In this document: positions 20,721-31,985 of the stretch, piece by piece
How positions within the stretch are numbered: the first letter of the stretch is position 1
How the letters are laid out: each line of letters starts with the position of its first letter
Origin: Cercospora beticola
Taxonomy: Eukaryota; Ascomycota; Dothideomycetes; Mycosphaerellales; Mycosphaerellaceae
Length of the DNA: 64,000 nucleotides
Assembly (NCBI RefSeq): GCF_033473495.1
Contig: NC_088941.1
Coordinates: 2,666,001-2,730,000, forward strand
Direction of reading: 5' to 3'
Notes under the pieces: model-generated
What the model was told of the DNA's origin: nothing
Database searches by the model: none
The model's input: only the letters and a program-made list of their open reading frames with translations
Translations under genes and position numbers: made by a program

Positions 20721-22832
20721 ATGGCGGACCCCACGACGGTGCCTCGCAAGCTGTGGGATCCTCCGAATCCCAAGGGCACGTTGGCTTATAAGTTTATGCA
20801 AGAGGTCAACCGAAAGCGTGGGACGAGGCTTGACACATGGCCTCAGCTTCATGCCTGGTCTGTGGACCAGCGGGCTGCGTTTTGGGAGGAGCTCTTTTTG
20901 CAATTTCCTCTTATTCATGAGGGGAAATATGAGCGTGTTGTGGATGAGAATGCTCGTATGGACACGATTCCGCCGTGGTTCGAGGGAGTCAAGCTCAATT
21001 TTGCTGAGAATATCCTCTACTCACCTGCCAAGGATGCGAGCAAATGGTCGACTGATCGAAAGGAAGATGAACGAATTGCCTGTGTTGAGGTTCGTGAAGG
21101 CGGAACAGAAGTGCGCAATGTTACGTGGGCAGAACTGAGAGCTCGAACGGGCTATCTTTCCAATGCCATGCGAGCCAGAGGTGTCGGCAAGGGCGATCGT
21201 ATTGCAGTCGTGGCATCGAACAGCGTTGACACACTGGTCGTCTTCCTGGCTGCTACAGCCCGCGGTGCAATCTTCAGCTCCAGCTCGACTGATATGGGAA
21301 CCAAAGGCATTCTCGACCGACTTCGCCAAATCAAGCCCAAGTTCGTCTTCGTCGACGATTGGGCATTATACAATGGCAAGACGATTGACCTCCGGCCCAA
21401 AATGAACGAAATCGTAGATGGCATGACTGGTATAACCGAATTCGAAAGCATCGTCAGCATGCCTCGTACACAACGTCAACCGAAAGACATCTCCAAAGTG
21501 CGCGAAGCAGAATCTCTCGAGCTCTTCCTTTCGGCAGCCAAAAACGATCCTGAACTCCACTTCGAACGTATCGAATTCGGAGACCCTTTTCTCATCGTCT
21601 ATTCTTCTGGCACAACTGGTCAACCGAAATGCATCGTCCACAATGTTGGCGGCGTGTTATTGAGCAATCGCAAAGAGGCGAATTTACACCGCGACATGGC
21701 ACAAATCTCACCAGATGATCTTTGCGTCCTGCAATATACAACAACTGGCTGGATCATGTATCTGGTGAGCGTTCTCTCGCTTGCGAACTCGGCCAAGGCG
21801 ATTCTCTATGATGGCTCGCCGTTCCAACCAGACTTGACAACATTTTTGAAAATCGTGCAAGATCAAAAAGTCACTGATCTTGGTGTCTCTCCGCGATGGA
21901 TGCAAACGTTGGCTACAGCAAAACCTCCCATCCTGCCACGTGAGGTCGTGGATCTCAGTCGTCTCAAACGTGTCACCAGCACAGGAATGGTGTTATCAGA
22001 AGCACAATTCGAATGGTTCTACGATCAAGCCTTTCCGCCTCAAGTTCAGCTCGACAACATCTCCGGCGGCACAGATCTCGCATCTTGTTTCACGATGGCG
22101 AATCTCATGCAACCTGTGTATGTCGGTGGTTGTGTTGGTCCTGCACTCGGCATGAAAGTCGAGGCATACGATCAAGAGATTGAAGGCGGGAAAGGTGTTC
22201 AAGGAAAGGCTTTGCCGCTGGGTGAACCTGGTGAACTCGTCTGTACGAAAGGTTTCCCAACTCAACCTAACAAATTCTGGGGCGACGAAAATGGTGAGAA
22301 GTACTTCAATTCGTACTTTGGCAAGTATGATAACGTCTGGACGCACGGCGACTTCATCATGTTCCATCCCAAGACCGGACAAGTCTGGGTCCTCGGCCGT
22401 TCAGATGGTGTATTGAACCCCAGCGGAGTTCGATTCGGAAGTGCGGAAATTTACAACTGCCTGGACAACAACTTCCCTGACGAGCTACAAGACAGTATTT
22501 GCGTAGGACAGCGACGGCCACAAGATCACGACGAAAGCGTCATGTTATTCTTGCTCATGAAGCCTGGGAAGAAATTCACGCAAGATCTGGTACGAAAAGT
22601 CAAAGAAGCTATTGGCCGCGATTGCGGGAAACGTTGTGTACCACGATATGTGTTCGAGACTCCGGAGATTCCAACGACGATTAATCTGAAAAAGGTGGAG
22701 TTGCCTGTGAAGCAGATTGTTAGCGGGAAGAAGATCAAGCCTTCGGATACCTTAGCTAATAAGGAGTGTCTGAATTATTACTACCAGTTTGCGGAGGTGG
22801 AGAAAATGCTGGAGCCGAGGAGCAAGTTGTGA
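20721..22832 (+). CDS. Acetoacetyl-CoA synthetase
   Basis: An intron-free gene of 703 aa. It belongs to the ANL adenylating superfamily: the P-loop-like motif is YSSGTTGQPK (294-303), the SGGTDLASCF stretch is the acetoacetyl-CoA/acetyl-CoA synthetase adenine motif, and the hinge is WVLGRSDGVLNPSGVRFG. The C-terminal catalytic lysine region reads INLKKVELPVK, as in AACS rather than acetyl-CoA synthetase. An N-terminal ACAS-type segment (PPWFEGVKLNFAENIL) is present. The enzyme activates acetoacetate with ATP and CoA in the cytosol, feeding ketone bodies or leucine-breakdown products into sterol and lipid synthesis. Length is normal for the family (about 670-700 aa). Confidence 0.95.
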   Translation: MADPTTVPRKLWDPPNPKGTLAYKFMQEVNRKRGTRLDTWPQLHAWSVDQRAAFWEELFLQFPLIHEGKYERVVDENARMDTIPPWFEGVKLNFAENILYSPAKDASKWSTDRKEDERIACVEVREGGTEVRNVTWAELRARTGYLSNAMRARGVGKGDRIAVVASNSVDTLVVFLAATARGAIFSSSSTDMGTKGILDRLRQIKPKFVFVDDWALYNGKTIDLRPKMNEIVDGMTGITEFESIVSMPRTQRQPKDISKVREAESLELFLSAAKNDPELHFERIEFGDPFLIVYSSGTTGQPKCIVHNVGGVLLSNRKEANLHRDMAQISPDDLCVLQYTTTGWIMYLVSVLSLANSAKAILYDGSPFQPDLTTFLKIVQDQKVTDLGVSPRWMQTLATAKPPILPREVVDLSRLKRVTSTGMVLSEAQFEWFYDQAFPPQVQLDNISGGTDLASCFTMANLMQPVYVGGCVGPALGMKVEAYDQEIEGGKGVQGKALPLGEPGELVCTKGFPTQPNKFWGDENGEKYFNSYFGKYDNVWTHGDFIMFHPKTGQVWVLGRSDGVLNPSGVRFGSAEIYNCLDNNFPDELQDSICVGQRRPQDHDESVMLFLLMKPGKKFTQDLVRKVKEAIGRDCGKRCVPRYVFETPEIPTTINLKKVELPVKQIVSGKKIKPSDTLANKECLNYYYQFAEVEKMLEPRSKL

Positions 22833-23293
22833 ATGTGGCGACATTTCTTAGCATGGTTTGCACATATAGAGAATATAACATGACGGCAAGATAGACGAAG
22901 AACGACAGTGAATACGGCTGATCGCCAGGAATTCAAGCAGAGGTGTTGTTGAGACGGAGTCAAGGAAGCCAAAGGATTAACATTTGTCAATATCTCGATC
23001 TCAGACAGCAGCGAAGTATCTCGTTGAACAGAGCGCAGTGGGTGCACAGCGCCATCTCTCTGGCATTAGTACACAAGTCCATCCATCCATTGTTTGATCT
23101 CGTGATGATTGTATTGTCCTGCTGAGGGCATGAAAAGAATGCCGACTTGGGTATATAAAAGCTCAAACAACTTCCCCTTCCCATTATTCCCAGCCCATCG
23201 TGCAAGACAACAATGACCAACATTTCATTCCGCGTCGTGTGATACCCACAAACATCCCGTGATATTCTCTGGATCCTGTTCACTTGTCTGAGT
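22833..23293. other. Convergent intergenic region
   Basis: This is the 3' flank shared by the synthetase gene and the transporter gene, which converge. It presumably holds 3' UTRs and poly(A) signals. Nothing else was seen. Confidence 0.5.
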
Positions 23294-25494
23294 CTAAGCA
23301 ACACCAACCTTCTGCGACCTCTCAATCGTCTCATCAAATTTATACAACGGTTCTAGCTTTGTTCCTTTACGGAGCAGCACCCATCGATTCCACCACCAAG
23401 GAAGAGCCTTGGTAGTCTGGTACCGAATAAACTGAGATCCAGGCACAGCAAAGATATAATCCAATTCCTCGAGCGTACGCTGTTTCGTCTCGGGCACGAA
23501 AAGGAAAATCATCACGAATGCGACAATGTTCAATCCAGCATAGAACCCAAACGCTCCCGTTGGCGTGAAAGCGCCAAGGATAGCTGGGAAAGAAATCGAA
23601 AGCACAGCAGCCCAGAAGAGACAGGTTGCGACTGCCCATCCCATTCCGACTTCTCTGTGCGAGAGGGGGAAGACTTCGGCGGAGTAGGTAAAAGGCACAG
23701 GCCCTTCACCTGGAGAGTAAAAGGCGGCGAAGAGGTAGATGAAGAGGGAAATTGCACCGAGGCGCGCTGGGCCGTTTCCTGGGATGAGGAAACAGAGACC
23801 TGCGGCGAGAAGGGTCCAAGCCATTTGAGGGAAGGTGAAGAGGAGGAGAGATCGGCGGCCGAAGGTGTCGATTGTCCAAATTGCGGGCCAGGCGAAGACG
23901 AAGTTGACGAGGCCGAAGCCGAAGGAGGCAATGAGGGCGTCGCGTTCGGAGGCTTCGGCTTCGCGGAAGATTGTGGAGGAGTAGAAGGCGATGATGTTGA
24001 TGCCGCACATCTGGCGATTGATGTTAGTTTCTGGCTCTTGCTTGCGAGCTTTGAGGGGAGAGATGTACCTGCTGCGCAATCATGACTGTGAAACTGGCAA
24101 GAGTGGCGCGTCTTACACGCGGGATCGTGAAGAGCTGCACAAATCGCGTCACGTAGTTGCTCTTTCCGATGATGCTGGCTTCGACCTGAAGTTGGCTGTG
24201 AATGTAGTACAGATCGCGTGCTGCTTGCAGAGGATGGAATCGTAGTCGCAGCAAAGACTTGTAAGCCTTGTGATATCTGTTCTTCTTCATGTACCATCTT
24301 CAACGCTGTTAGTCACAATTTTGAAGACGAAAGGTTAGTAGTCAACATACCTAGGTGACTCCGGACAAAAGTAGATCAATGCAGTGAGAGGCACTGCTGG
24401 GATAAATGCAGATCCGATTTGCAGCCTCCAAGCAATGTCGCCAACACGGTACACAGCAAGATTGGCGCAGAAGCCGAGAAAAATTCCTGCTCGATATCAG
24501 TATCCTCTCTGCTGGCAGAATACATTTCACAAGAAAAGAACGCACCGAAAGCAGTCCACATCTGCCAACTCATGACCAGAGCGCCACGAATTTTAGCAGG
24601 GGAATTTTCAGCAGCAAAAATTGGCACAGAGGATCCTTTCAGACCCATTCCAATACCCATAAGCAATCGAGTGATGAACAGCTGTTCCCAATTCTGCGAG
24701 ACAGCGCCACCGATTGGAGTGAGTAAGCAGAAGATGGCAGAGATGAAGATCGTTCCACGACGCCCGAAGTAGAAGTTGCAAGGGTCAGAGAGCCAGCAGC
24801 CGATGAAAGCAGATCCAAGATACGGTCCAGCGTTCACGACTCCCACGAGCCATTGGTCGCGAAGTTGGTTTGGGGCGCCAGGAGTCTCGCCATTGCCAAT
24901 GCCGAATTCGACTGGAAAGCTGAGATTCGCTCCGTTTGAGCCAGTCTGATCCCAACCTTGCACGGCTATGCGCAAAGTGAGGTCAGTTGAAGGTACGAAA
25001 GTGTCTGAGAGAAGTGGTTGCACTTACCTGCACCAATGGAGCAAGTGATGATTGTCATGTCTGTCTTGTTAGCACAGTCAGGAGAACGGTCACGTATGTG
25101 TCACGTACACAGCTGCCATGGATGTCGCCACTTGTGACTGGCCTCGTATCGCAAGAACTCCTTTTCGTGCTCATCAAGTTGGTCGAGACTTTCGAAGTTG
25201 GCTGGATCCTGGGCAATCAAGGCTCCTTTCTTGAGGAGATCCAGTTGATCACTCAGGTCCTTCTCTTGCGCAAAGTCCTCGACATTTTTCATGAGGTCGT
25301 CATACGAGATACCCGCGAGTGGGTTGCTCACTCTGTGTGAAGTTAGCTCCCAAGCCCAAAACACGGGACTGCATATACAGTACGTACTTTGCGTCGATGT
25401 TGTTCGTCAAGTCGACCGATGCCACAGAAACTCGGCGGACCTCTCCGGACCCATCTGGAGAGTCGTCCTTCTCGAAGGCCTTGATGTCCGCCAT
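23294..25494 (-). CDS. MFS sugar-porter family transporter
   Basis: Seven exons (25388-25494, 25109-25332, 25028-25060, 24546-24965, 24351-24486, 24069-24297, 23294-24010) give 621 aa. The third exon is only 33 nt. All six introns are 48-62 nt with in-frame joins. Sugar-porter marks are [14 protein letters not shown] in TM1, the GRRGTIF loop, PESPRWYMKK at the end of TM6, [11 protein letters not shown], and [12 protein letters not shown] after TM12. About 12 membrane helices fit. The N-terminal 110 residues are hydrophilic and acidic, longer than in hexose transporters. Substrate (sugar, polyol or related) cannot be decided. The gene is divergent from the P450 gene, 1.6 kb apart, so co-function is only a guess. 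Confidence 0.9.
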
Positions 25495-27061
25495 GTCTTC
25501 AGAAAGGTCGCGCCGAAGCAACAAAGTTCGCCGTGAAGTTCCTTCAGTCGTAGACAAGCAGTCCTGCCAAAAAGGCGAAGCAAAGTTCCAAGCAAAAGAG
25601 AGCTGAGTACGGGGTCTTTGCGACTGTTTATGTGCGACGCGATCCTTCTCTGATGAATTCGATCAACAGCTCCGCACAAGCTCCAAGTCTAGGAATGTTC
25701 CACCCCATGGGCAACGCCGACAAGGTTTCGATTGATGTCCCTGCGGTCGGCCCTGCTCTTGTCGCGGTTTTGGTTGCACAGCATTGCCCGAAACAGCTTC
25801 CCGAGGGAAAGTCACAGCGGACCAAGAGTCTGGTGTTTTCTGGGCAGTGAGGCCGTTGCACCTGTGATACAACGACATCCCCGTGACAAGGTTTGCGCCA
25901 GGGTATGGGTTTTGCTTAGGGTTTGCCTGATTGTAGATTAGATTTTGAAGCCTTTGCTTGCTTGTACGCCTCGAGGAATGCTTGGGTCAGACGTTCGCCG
26001 GTGAAAGGGCGTCTTGAAATTCAATATGCTCCAGTGCACTCTGGCGCCAGGAGTCTTGTCCACTGGGAACACATCGCAAGGTCTTGATCGACCTGCTGTC
26101 AGTACGCTTCCTTCGACACTCCTCCGCGAACAGTATGCACGCGAGCAACCATTTAGTGACTAGTGCTGCTTGGCCGCGGGGCGGAGGCGTCGAAGAATGC
26201 AAAGATCTGGAGGGCGCGTCTTGGAGCCAAGAAGTTAAGAAATAGCTGAGAGCTGACTTGACAACGATTTAACCGCTTGCGACTGTGATGTTACATGCAG
26301 TAACAGGTCCGAAAGCATCAGCCAACAATCGAAAGCTATTGGTGAAAGCTCGCTAGGCTCTCGACATCGTAGGATAAGTGGCGGCATCACGAGACCTTAT
26401 ACTGAAGAGTATAGGCAGGTCGAAGTTGTAGAGCGCATGGCAAGCTCCGTAGCTCGATGATGAGACATAGAACCTAACTAGTCGCGGAGTCGCCGTCGCC
26501 GCAGTCTTGCCGAAGGAGGGATCGGCGCGTCCTGCGCGCGCTGGTCGTTGTGTTCGGGATGCCTCTTCAGCAGACGCAAAGCGGCCGTGGTCCAAGTCGG
26601 CACCGAGCACCTGATGAGTCGAGATGTGGTTGATATGCACGACGCGTCTTGTGTCAGGCTTGGGGCTTCTTCTGCAGGATTCACAACCCAGCGAAAGTGT
26701 CGGTGGAGACGACAGCCAATTTTTGGCCAATCATGACAGAGCTTATTTTCCACCTCGCGTGGCTGGTATACCGCAACACTGGCCAGAATTGGTAGACAAT
26801 CGCTGTTTGGAGGTCGAACAACAAATGAGGTGAGCGGAGAGCAATTGCAGCGAAAGTGATATACCCTTGGAGTAAGCGGATGCTCGGAGGAATCGTCTCG
26901 GGCTCGATACGAAGCACGCGACGCCACTTTGCTCTGCGTCAGCAAGCCCAATCCTACGTCCAACTTAACCTCACTCCTGCCCATATCATGTGGTGCTAGA
27001 AGCCTGGGAGAAAAGACCGGTGCAACAGACCAGGACCAGCTCGCAAGGAAGTCGCAAAGCA
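25495..27061. other. 1.6 kb divergent intergenic region
   Basis: This long region lies between the transporter and P450 start codons. Frames present on both strands lack motifs. It probably contains the two promoters; I recognise no gene, RNA or repeat in it. Confidence 0.45.
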
Positions 27062-28798
27062 ATGGCGGCCTCCAATGGAAGCTCCGACTGGCAGCCGCCG
27101 GAACTGCACGTCTCGCCGCCGACATGGTACCAACTTCCGCTACAGAACATGACGGCGACAATACTCTTGGCCACTGTCGTTGTCATCATCGTCACTAGAA
27201 TCGCGAGCAGCAGCAACACCAAGTCAAGACATCAAAATGGCGCTCTCACAGTACCGGCTCATCCATACTGGCTCCCTCTCCTTGGCCATATTCCCCAAAT
27301 GGGCTTGGATGGAGAGTCATTCCTGAATGGACTTCGCTCGATCTACCGAAACGGAGCATTCGCGTTGAACTTCGGCGGCAGTCGTCACAATATTGTGTAC
27401 ACGCCAGGCCATGTCACTGCTCTGATAAACGCGAAGAAGGAGAACGCAGACGCGGAAACGGTGGCCAAGAAATTGATGATCAACCTCTTCTGCTTTCCGA
27501 AAAACGAGTTCGACAAGTACGATGCAGCGTACAAGGAGCTGGTCGAATGTTATCGAGAGATCCTCACCAATCCTGGATTGGAGCACATGATGAACAACAC
27601 AGCACGTCGCGCACAAGACAACATCAACAACTTGGTCTCCTACCTCGAAAGTCCCGTTGACCAGATGCCATGGGAAAAGAAGGCCAACACTGTTCTCCTG
27701 GTCGACGAAGCAGACGGCAAATCAGCTCCTCCTTCAGTCGTTGAAGCTAGCCTCTTTCCTCTTCTTAGAGATTTCGTCGCTTGGACAGCGGTCCCCTCGA
27801 TCGTGGGTACAGACTTCCTCGCCAACTACCCAGAATTCATCCAAGACGTCTGGACCTTCGACATGGGTTTCCTCATGATGGCCGCATCTCTCCCCCGATG
27901 GCTTCCCATTCCCGCTCTAACTCGCGCACACATCGCCCGAAAGGCCTGCGTTGAGAAATTAGACACCTTCCACGAGAACCTAGAAAAGTACTTCGAAGGT
28001 CAACCTCTCGAATCAAAATGGTCTTCGCTCGACGACATCAGCACCCTAATCCGCGCCCGCACAGAAGTCTACCGCAAACACAACTTCTCCATCCGCGCCC
28101 GAACAGCAATCGACTGGGCTCTGATGTGGGCAGCGAACGCAAACTCTAACTCCTTCGTCTTCTGGATGATCAACAGAATCTACGATGACCGCGTCCTGCT
28201 CGCTCAACTTCGAGAAGAAATTGCACCCTACGTGACAATAACTCAAGAACGCACCGGTCTACCCATCGAGCCTTCACCCCAAATCACAAAAATCGATGTC
28301 GATCGTTTATGTGATTCTTGTCCTCTTCTCAAAAGCGTCTACGTCGAAACTTTACGCCTCGACACAGCCCCCTGGTCCTTCAAAGCCGTAAACCAAGACT
28401 TCATCCTCCAATCCCGCGAAAAAGGCGCCGAACCTCTCCTCCTTCGAAAAGGCGAATACGTTCACGCCGCGCATGATCTTCACAATACCGATCCAAACTA
28501 CTGGAACGATCCCATGACTTTCAAACCCGATCGTCATATCAAGAAAGACTCGGACGGAAAATCTACGGCTGATTTGGGTAGTATTCGACCTTATGGTGGT
28601 GGGGCAAGTATGTGTAAAGGTAGAGCTTTTGCGTTGAAGGAGGCGATGACGTTTACTGCGACGATTATTTCTTTGTGGGAGATTGAGCCGAAGGGTGGGG
28701 GGAAGTGGAAGATGCCGAAGCATAAGAAGGCTACGGGGACGTATACTACGACGGAGGATACGAGGGTTTGGATTAGTAGGAGGAAGTTGGATTTGTGA
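27062..28798 (+). CDS. Cytochrome P450 (CYP7/CYP8-like type)
   Basis: A single exon of 578 aa. The open frame begins at a GTG at 26990; the first ATG is 27062. A membrane anchor lies at about residues 28-50 (MTATILLATVVVIIVTRIAS), followed by a basic stop. The proline-rich hinge reads VPAHPYWLPLLGHIPQMG. The I-helix (WAANANSNSFVFWM) lacks the usual AGxDT motif and carries Asn there, as in CYP7/CYP8-type enzymes. The K-helix ExxR is ETLR (429-432) and the PERF-like motif is FKPDRH. The heme loop is PYGGGASMCKGR with Cys518; the usual Phe is Tyr. The atypical I-helix suggests unusual oxygen chemistry (isomerase, dehydratase or sterol hydroxylase). ER membrane; the substrate is unknown. Confidence 0.9.
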   Translation: MAASNGSSDWQPPELHVSPPTWYQLPLQNMTATILLATVVVIIVTRIASSSNTKSRHQNGALTVPAHPYWLPLLGHIPQMGLDGESFLNGLRSIYRNGAFALNFGGSRHNIVYTPGHVTALINAKKENADAETVAKKLMINLFCFPKNEFDKYDAAYKELVECYREILTNPGLEHMMNNTARRAQDNINNLVSYLESPVDQMPWEKKANTVLLVDEADGKSAPPSVVEASLFPLLRDFVAWTAVPSIVGTDFLANYPEFIQDVWTFDMGFLMMAASLPRWLPIPALTRAHIARKACVEKLDTFHENLEKYFEGQPLESKWSSLDDISTLIRARTEVYRKHNFSIRARTAIDWALMWAANANSNSFVFWMINRIYDDRVLLAQLREEIAPYVTITQERTGLPIEPSPQITKIDVDRLCDSCPLLKSVYVETLRLDTAPWSFKAVNQDFILQSREKGAEPLLLRKGEYVHAAHDLHNTDPNYWNDPMTFKPDRHIKKDSDGKSTADLGSIRPYGGGASMCKGRAFALKEAMTFTATIISLWEIEPKGGGKWKMPKHKKATGTYTTTEDTRVWISRRKLDL

Positions 28799-29404
28799 GT
28801 GGAAGAGAAGAGAAGAAGAGTTCTTGGGTTCGGTGAGCGGGATGATATGGTGTTGTTCGGTGTTCACTGGATAGATCTCTCGTCGTCGATATGCTGATGA
28901 GGCTGGTCGATAGTATTGCGCTCATGGGATGTTTAGGAGAGTCCTGCAAAGTGACCAGACGCGTGTTATATCTGAACTTCACCTCTCTTTAGAGCTCGCG
29001 TGCCCTTTCCGTCCGCTCGAGGGTACCCAAGGTTGCGCCTTACCACAAAACCAGGGACTTGCCCTATAATTCATTTCGCGTCCGAAAGAGAAATCTGCTC
29101 AAGTTTACAAATCTGTCAACTGCATGCACAGATTCACGGGATATAAGCTCAACGGATTTCGAGGCCTTCCTGCCAATACGCTGCCCTATATCGCCTGTCC
29201 AACAAGGTTGCAGATGTCCAGAGAGCGAGAAATACCCTGCCTGCTGATCCAATCTCTAAATGCAGGTACCAGACTGAGGAGCAAAAGACTGACTTCCCAT
29301 AAAAATGGTAGCCCACCCCCGCTCATATGTTCCAAACATAATATTCCAAACTTTGCGCCTCGAAAAAAAAAATCCACATCCTCCAACCAGCGAGTTTCCA
29401 AAAG
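28799..29404. other. Intergenic, no gene recognised
   Basis: The stretch lies between the P450 gene and the small secreted protein gene. It holds a 3' UTR and a presumed promoter. No other feature was seen. Confidence 0.5.
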
Positions 29405-29679
29405 ATGAAGTACTTCCTACTATTCTTGCTCGCCGGCTCCGTCACCTGCAATGACTGGGTACGCAGTGACTTAATCCACAATCAAATCAGTCATATTGTC
29501 GCCATTTTTCCGCCATCTCTGACACTCGCTAGGTCTGCGACGTCAAAAGTAACACGTGTGGTGCCGGAAAGGGGAATCCAAGTTACCATTGCGTTTTGAA
29601 GTGCCGAATCCAACACAGACCTTGTCAGCCATTCGACTCGGATGGAGATAGGTTTTGGGATGTCGCAAAATGTGCGTGA
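29405..29679 (+). CDS. Small secreted cysteine-rich protein (effector candidate)
   Basis: Two exons, 29405-29458 and 29533-29679, with a 74-nt intron (donor GTACGC, acceptor GCTAG, phase 0) give 66 aa. Exon 1 encodes a signal peptide (MKYFLLFLLAGSVTC). Exon 2 contributes six Cys. Predicted Cys positions are 15, 20, 27, 38, 42, 49 and 65; if cleavage follows residue 15, the mature chain of about 51 residues has six Cys and room for three disulphides. Reading through the intron removes nearly all Cys, so the spliced form is much the better model. Size, secretion and Cys content match fungal apoplastic effectors or antimicrobial peptides. No family was recognised. It lies 2.9 kb from the repeat island. 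Confidence 0.65.
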
Positions 29680-30230
29680 AAGAGGCTTCGAGAGGGGTTC
29701 TGGCAGAGTGTGGGACTGGCGTAGCATGGAGTGGTAAGGTTATCGAAGGAGAAATGGGATGCAACACCGTGAAGAAGGGGGGTTCACGAAAGCAACGTAC
29801 TTCCGTTGAAGAACGAGATGTCGAGATCTTGCAATCCTGTTCGTAACATTGCACCGACACCAGTCTTTCAGAGCCACTTGATTCGACATGACCTAATCAA
29901 TTGACTTCGACAGTCGTACTGTCATCTTCCTCCGGGATGGCTATCGAGCAAAGGCGAGCATCGACTTTGGTGGTGAATCGGCTCATTAGTGCGGCATAGT
30001 CATATACATGACCATCGTTGAGCAGATCCTGACATATGAGGATGACGAAGACTGCCAATTCAATCGCGAATTCATGCATTCTAAGAATTTCGTGCTCGAT
30101 GCCTTGCTCTGTCCGTTTGCACAGTGCTTGGAATATGCCGCAGCCATACGAGTTGGCGTGACATTATTGCGGATAGGAGTAGTGTGGCTCTAGTCGGGGG
30201 AGGGGGTCTTCATATCCTGGCGGCGTCAGT
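29680..30230. other. Intergenic, no gene recognised
   Basis: The stretch lies between convergent genes (small secreted protein and HET protein). Nothing beyond 3' UTR sequence is apparent. Confidence 0.5.
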
Positions 30231-31985
30231 TCAATTGTCACTTTCCAGGGTGTCGTCACTCTCTGATGCATCATCGCTTTCTGCCTCGTCCCCACCCTCG
30301 TAAGGGTCATCCTCACTTTCCCAGTCATTCTCGTGGTCATCGCTCTCCATAATGGCGATGGGTCTAGTTTGAGAGCTGACTGGGGTGATAAGTCGGCGTA
30401 GTCGGGCAGTGGGGTCATGCTGAAGCTCGCGTTCTTCATCATGGCCGAGTAGATCTTGGCCAAAGAAGACGACAACATCCTCGATGGATAGACTCGTAGC
30501 GAACAGCGATTGCATCAGGGCGTCATGCACGATGCCTTGGTTCACACAATCGCACTTGTCCCAGCAGATGGCATGTGACATTAGTGAAAATCCCTGGCTG
30601 ACGATCTTGAAAGTTCTCTTCGTACGAGGGCGGAGTACGAAGAGGAGACCTGTGCCCCATTCCAACTCCGCCAGATAGTCGCCTTCCCGGGCCTCATTTC
30701 CCAGAAACATAGCTGGCTCATCGCCCGCATAGACTTTCACGCATTCCGAGAGCATCTCATTGAAGGTCCTGTCGTTGCTCGCAAATGTGATGAAGTCCAG
30801 CATTGCGAGATCTTTATGAGCAGCCTGTAAGCTTCCAAGGCTGCACGTCAATCGGCCCTTTCCATCTCTGCGTAGCCGCGTAGTATTAAATGCCATGTGA
30901 TAGCCAGCTGGGACGTCGGAGACCATGCTGGCATCCTGATGCAATCTCCTGACAATCAGAGCCTGAAGTTGCGGACAATGCATGTTGACCTCTAACAAGC
31001 AGAGCAACTTGCTAGGAAAGGTCCACGGTGTGTAATGCGACATGATTGTCATTGCGAGCTCCAAAGCGCACTTGCTATAGTCTGGTTCGATGTGGAACTT
31101 TATATCGTTGAAACGCAGGAAAGCTTGAGTCCCGAAAATACGATCTCGCGCATCTTGGCATTTATAATGTCGAAACAGGGACATAACAGACTCATCGACG
31201 CATTCAGTCGGGGACCAGCGGGAGATCATAACAAATGTAAAGCCGCTTATTGCAAGCAGGGCATGAGCTTTGTTGAGATCTTGCAACAACGCCAAATTGT
31301 GTGTCACCGTCCATGGTAGGCGAAATCTGCCGCAGAGAACCTCCTTTCTACGAGCCACGGTGACCTCCTGCAAGATCCACAAGCGTTCCCAATATGGCCG
31401 GTTCATGAACTTGTGGCAAGCCTTGAGAAATCTTTCGAGAGCCTCTACTGAGTTGCTGGCTTCCCAATTATCCCAGAGTTCTTCGCAGCTAATGGCTGCT
31501 TCTGGATGTTCGCCATTGCAACCGACTGTGAAAGCTTCTCTATGCTTTGGATACAGAGCTTCGTACGAGAAGTCCTGGGAGAAGTTCCACAAGAACTCAC
31601 TGTCACCATGATCAGGTCCAACACAAGCCAGCACCTCGGTTGCCTGGGCAAATATCTTGCTCATCATTGCCACTTGACGACTCTTCTCTTCGAGATTCTC
31701 CTGGTCAATGCAAAAGGCATCGATCCAGATATAAGCATCCGGATAGTGATACCGTGCTTGCCATAAAGCGTAGTGGCAATTTTGACGCACCATTCGAAGC
31801 TCGTTATCGATGAAAATTCCCCGTGGATGCGCCGTGTCTCCCCACGTGTATGATATCGCCAGATATTCGTGGGTCGATCTATCGAAGCCACGGACACTCA
31901 CTTCGCATGAGATACTATCGTCTGCCGCCCCAGGAAAGAGATGCAGCAGCCGAATCTGTCGCTTGGGGTCTCGTAGAGGTTCCAT
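30231..31985 (-). CDS. HET-domain (heterokaryon incompatibility) protein
   Basis: A single exon of 584 aa. The frame is open to a GTG at 32036, but the first ATG is 31985, which starts MEPLRDPKRQIRLLHLFPG, a normal HET N-terminus. The three HET blocks are visible: YLAISYTWGD (41-50), YIWIDAFCIDQEN (85-97) and RPYWERLWILQEV further on. The rest has no recognised domain. The last 60 residues are Asp/Glu/Ser-rich. HET proteins trigger cell death on contact with non-self in filamentous ascomycetes and are often numerous and fast-evolving. The frame is intact with no RIP-type stops, although the gene ends only about 0.6 kb from a RIP-saturated island. Confidence 0.9.
   Translation of the reverse strand: MEPLRDPKRQIRLLHLFPGAADDSISCEVSVRGFDRSTHEYLAISYTWGDTAHPRGIFIDNELRMVRQNCHYALWQARYHYPDAYIWIDAFCIDQENLEEKSRQVAMMSKIFAQATEVLACVGPDHGDSEFLWNFSQDFSYEALYPKHREAFTVGCNGEHPEAAISCEELWDNWEASNSVEALERFLKACHKFMNRPYWERLWILQEVTVARRKEVLCGRFRLPWTVTHNLALLQDLNKAHALLAISGFTFVMISRWSPTECVDESVMSLFRHYKCQDARDRIFGTQAFLRFNDIKFHIEPDYSKCALELAMTIMSHYTPWTFPSKLLCLLEVNMHCPQLQALIVRRLHQDASMVSDVPAGYHMAFNTTRLRRDGKGRLTCSLGSLQAAHKDLAMLDFITFASNDRTFNEMLSECVKVYAGDEPAMFLGNEAREGDYLAELEWGTGLLFVLRPRTKRTFKIVSQGFSLMSHAICWDKCDCVNQGIVHDALMQSLFATSLSIEDVVVFFGQDLLGHDEERELQHDPTARLRRLITPVSSQTRPIAIMESDDHENDWESEDDPYEGGDEAESDDASESDDTLESDN

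Noticed and set aside
26478..27161. A long minus-strand frame upstream of the P450 gene
   Set aside because: It overlaps the P450 start on the opposite strand and lacks any motif; a shadow frame.
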